From positions 1,227,856-1,291,855 of the forward strand of contig NZ_FOYX01000001.1 of the NCBI RefSeq assembly GCF_900112245.1: DNA of 64,000 bases, read 5' to 3'. Below are positions 62,450 through 64,000 of this stretch, in pieces; within the stretch, counting starts at the first letter, position 1; every line of letters begins with the position of its first letter. This DNA is from Maribacter stanieri (GTDB lineage Bacteria; Bacteroidota; Bacteroidia; Flavobacteriales; Flavobacteriaceae). The position numbers were made by a program, and so were the translations under genes. The notes beneath the pieces are model-generated. The model was given only the letters and a program-made list of their open reading frames with translations. It had not been told where the DNA came from and ran no database searches.

Positions 62450-63391
62450 CTACATTAAGAACTTAGAAGAGATTGAGTTATTGTTGTGTACTTTGTGCAT
62501 TACATCTGCAAATAGATCGGCACAGCTCAAAACCCTTACTTTATCACTTTTAATTTCTATAGGAATAGAATCGGTAATGATTAGTTCGGTCAGTTTTGAG
62601 TTTTCAATTTTTTCATATGCGTCTCCGGACAATAAGCCATGAGTAGTTATCGCTCTTACGCTAGCGGCACCGCGTTCCATCATTAAATCTGCTGCTTTTG
62701 TTAATGTTCCGGCAGTATCTACCATATCATCCACAAGAACCACATTTTTCCCTTGTACATCACCAATAAGTTCCATATGTGATATGACATTTGCCTTAGC
62801 TCTTTGTTTGTAACATACAACGACATCACTATCTAATGCCTTGGAATAAGCATAAGCCCTTTTAGACCCGCCCATATCTGGTGAAGCAATAGTAAGATTT
62901 TTAAGTCCTAATTTTTTTAAATATGGTAGAAATAGTGTTGATGCAAATAGGTGATCTACTGGTTTTTCAAAAAATCCTTGTATTTGATCAGCATGTAAAT
63001 CCATCGTGATAATTCTAGTAGCCCCTGCTGTTTCTAGCATTTTAGCAACTAATTTAGCTGCAATTGGTACTCTAGGTTTGTCTTTTCTATCTTGTCTTGC
63101 CCAACCAAAATAAGGCATAACCGCTGTTATATGTCTTGCTGAAGCTCTTTTTGCAGCATCAATCATCAACAACATTTCCATTAAATTTTCGGGTCCAGGA
63201 TGCGTTGAACCAATTAGGAAAATTCTAGTACCTCTAATTGATTCTTCAAATGAAGGTTGAAATTCACCATCGCTATAACGAGAAAATGAAATCTTGCCTA
63301 TTTCCGCACCATAAGCTTTGGCAATTTTTTCACCTAAGACCTTACTTTGAGTGCAAGCAAATATTTTTGGTTGTGGAACTTGGTATGACAT
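62450..63391 (-). CDS. prs: Ribose-phosphate pyrophosphokinase
   Basis: 313 residues. MDLHADQIQGFF, the PRPP-binding VVLVDDMVDTAGTLTKAADL loop (near 220) and the early KISFSRYSDGEF motif are conserved. It makes PRPP from ribose 5-phosphate and ATP for purine, pyrimidine, NAD, histidine and tryptophan synthesis. The length is normal. It is upstream of rplY. A -7 box lies 70 bases upstream. Confidence 0.97.
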   Translation of the reverse strand: MSYQVPQPKIFACTQSKVLGEKIAKAYGAEIGKISFSRYSDGEFQPSFEESIRGTRIFLIGSTHPGPENLMEMLLMIDAAKRASARHITAVMPYFGWARQDRKDKPRVPIAAKLVAKMLETAGATRIITMDLHADQIQGFFEKPVDHLFASTLFLPYLKKLGLKNLTIASPDMGGSKRAYAYSKALDSDVVVCYKQRAKANVISHMELIGDVQGKNVVLVDDMVDTAGTLTKAADLMMERGAASVRAITTHGLLSGDAYEKIENSKLTELIITDSIPIEIKSDKVRVLSCADLFADVMHKVHNNNSISSKFLM

Positions 63392-63460
63392 GTCTTTAGT
63401 TATTGTTTTCCAAACAGTTGCTTCTTATAATTAGTTGAAGACCTTGTTTTTAAGGAGGTG

Positions 63461-63468
63461 CAAATTTA
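63461..63468 (-). promoter_or_regulatory. -7 box TAAATTTG for prs
   Basis: On the minus strand, TAAATTTG matches TAnnTTTG, giving a leader of about 62 bases for prs. Confidence 0.45.
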
Positions 63469-63583
63469 AAAATTAAATTTGGTTGCGAATGCATAAATGT
63501 TGATATTTTTAGTGATAGAAAGAAAATTATTATTTAGTTTTGCAGTCTTGTTTTTAAAGGAAGCCGTTTTCTACGGTAATAAT

Positions 63584-63663
63584 GCTCGAGTGGCGGAACT
63601 GGTAGACGCGCTGGATTCAAAATCCAGTTCTTCGGAGTGCGGGTTCGATTCCCGCCTCGAGTA
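63584..63663 (+). tRNA. tRNA-Leu (anticodon CAA)
   Basis: The acceptor GCTCGAG pairs with CTCGAGT (first pair G-U), discriminator A. The anticodon stem CTGGA/TCCAG encloses the loop TTCAAAA, with anticodon CAA at 63618-63620 (leucine, UUG codons). A class II variable arm and the T-arm GCGGG-TTCGATT-CCCGC follow. The 3' CCA is not encoded. A hairpin terminator follows after six bases. Confidence 0.96.
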
Positions 63664-63669
63664 CAGAAT

Positions 63670-63708
63670 AAAACCCTAATAATTTGAATTTCAAATTGTT
63701 GGGGTTTT
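63670..63708 (+). terminator. Terminator after tRNA-Leu
   Basis: AAAACCC, AATAATTTG and their complements CAAATTGTT and GGGGTTTT form a long stem around AATTT, followed by further T. Confidence 0.85.
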
Positions 63709-63859
63709 TTGTTTTTCTTTTTGTGATAGTTTTCAAAATTCTAACCAAAAAGGCGCGCTTGATGTATCTTAGCTAACTGAATTTTAGACAAAAGGTTATA
63801 ATTTGAATAATAATTAAGTTGTGCCTAGTGATAATTAAAAATTTATTGTGGACTTCTAA

Positions 63860-64000
63860 ATGATTGATTTTTTAAAAAAGTACGAAATTTGGATTTTTTT
63901 GGTACTTGCACCTACGCTAAATTTGGTAATTACTTATGCTAAGAGCAAAGGTATAATAGATTTTTTTCCGTACACAAATGGTCGGTTTTATGCATTAATG
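63860..64000 (+). CDS. Membrane protein, CPBP-protease-like N-terminus, truncated by window edge
   Basis: The frame from ATG 63860 is open to the window end (47 codons): MIDFLKKYEIWIFLVLAPTL is a hydrophobic N-terminal helix, followed by VITYAKSKGIIDFFPYTNG. This resembles the N-terminus of flavobacterial CPBP intramembrane proteases, but the EExxxR and other catalytic motifs lie outside the window. The family assignment is tentative. Confidence 0.5.
   Translation, partial: MIDFLKKYEIWIFLVLAPTLNLVITYAKSKGIIDFFPYTNGRFYALM

Noticed and set aside
63497..63679. 60-residue plus-strand ORF containing the ARVAELVDALDSKSSSSECG pattern
   Set aside because: It runs through tRNA-Leu; this peptide pattern is a well-known translation of a Leu tRNA gene and not a protein.

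Overview
The window is AT-rich Bacteroidota DNA, most likely from a marine member of the Flavobacteriaceae. Four things support this: type IX secretion C-terminal sorting domains (5157-6311, 16623-18326, 56597-60361), the Bacteroidota -7 promoter box TAnnTTTG upstream of several genes, an OlsF-type aminolipid synthase, and the general absence of Shine-Dalgarno sequences. Genes are dense and lie on both strands. Most of the window is ordinary chromosomal housekeeping. There is no rRNA operon, CRISPR array, prophage or classical IS.

Layout. 1-2506: the end of a sugar epimerase gene, a CDGSH iron-sulfur protein, a GNAT and a short SSB preceded by three 10-bp direct repeats. 2504-3000: a small GIY-YIG nuclease gene bracketed by related palindromic repeats. 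3051-11936: recQ, a two-gene surface-protein operon (a ten-repeat collagen-like protein and a type IX secreted partner), a PAP2 phosphatase, an unrecognised secreted protein and an HDAC-like deacetylase. 11945-19831: tex, metG, an untracked 59-residue gene, and the DUF1501/DUF1800 pair. 20018-31755: yraN, an ACT-like protein, a TlpA-like thioredoxin, three TerB-like proteins, a serine hydrolase, a YiaK-like reductase, mfd, a flavoprotein reductase and a TspO-like membrane protein.

31814-38040 is the conserved 'ligase-associated DNA damage response' operon, transcribed leftward: MBL-fold exonuclease, ATP-dependent ligase, Lhr-type helicase, PdeM phosphoesterase. A second GIY-YIG gene, frameshifted in an A9 tract, occupies the ligase-helicase junction. 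It lies between inverted repeats that themselves encode the last residues of the ligase and contain the helicase start codon. 38143-50468 holds a fourth TerB-like gene, fbp, aspartate kinase, olsF, an ArsR/DUF6428/acetyltransferase operon, a TM2 protein, small enzymes, mgtE, rsmA and a DUF4286-cyclotransferase fusion. 50546-63859: a TPR protein, a newly noticed frameshifted YdeI/OmdA pseudogene whose restored tail carries a CDGSH motif, serS, an HTTM/VKGC-like protein, ribF, a large reprolysin-like type IX secreted protease with a lipoprotein partner, pth, rplY, prs and tRNA-Leu(CAA). A membrane protein gene runs off the right edge.

The most unusual signal is the pair of GIY-YIG genes, about 32 kb apart and paralogous. 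Both are framed by the same ATTGC...GCAAT mini-hairpin repeat family, and the stems are kept by compensatory changes. I infer a small mobile unit built from a repeat and a nuclease. Mobility is not demonstrated by the sequence.
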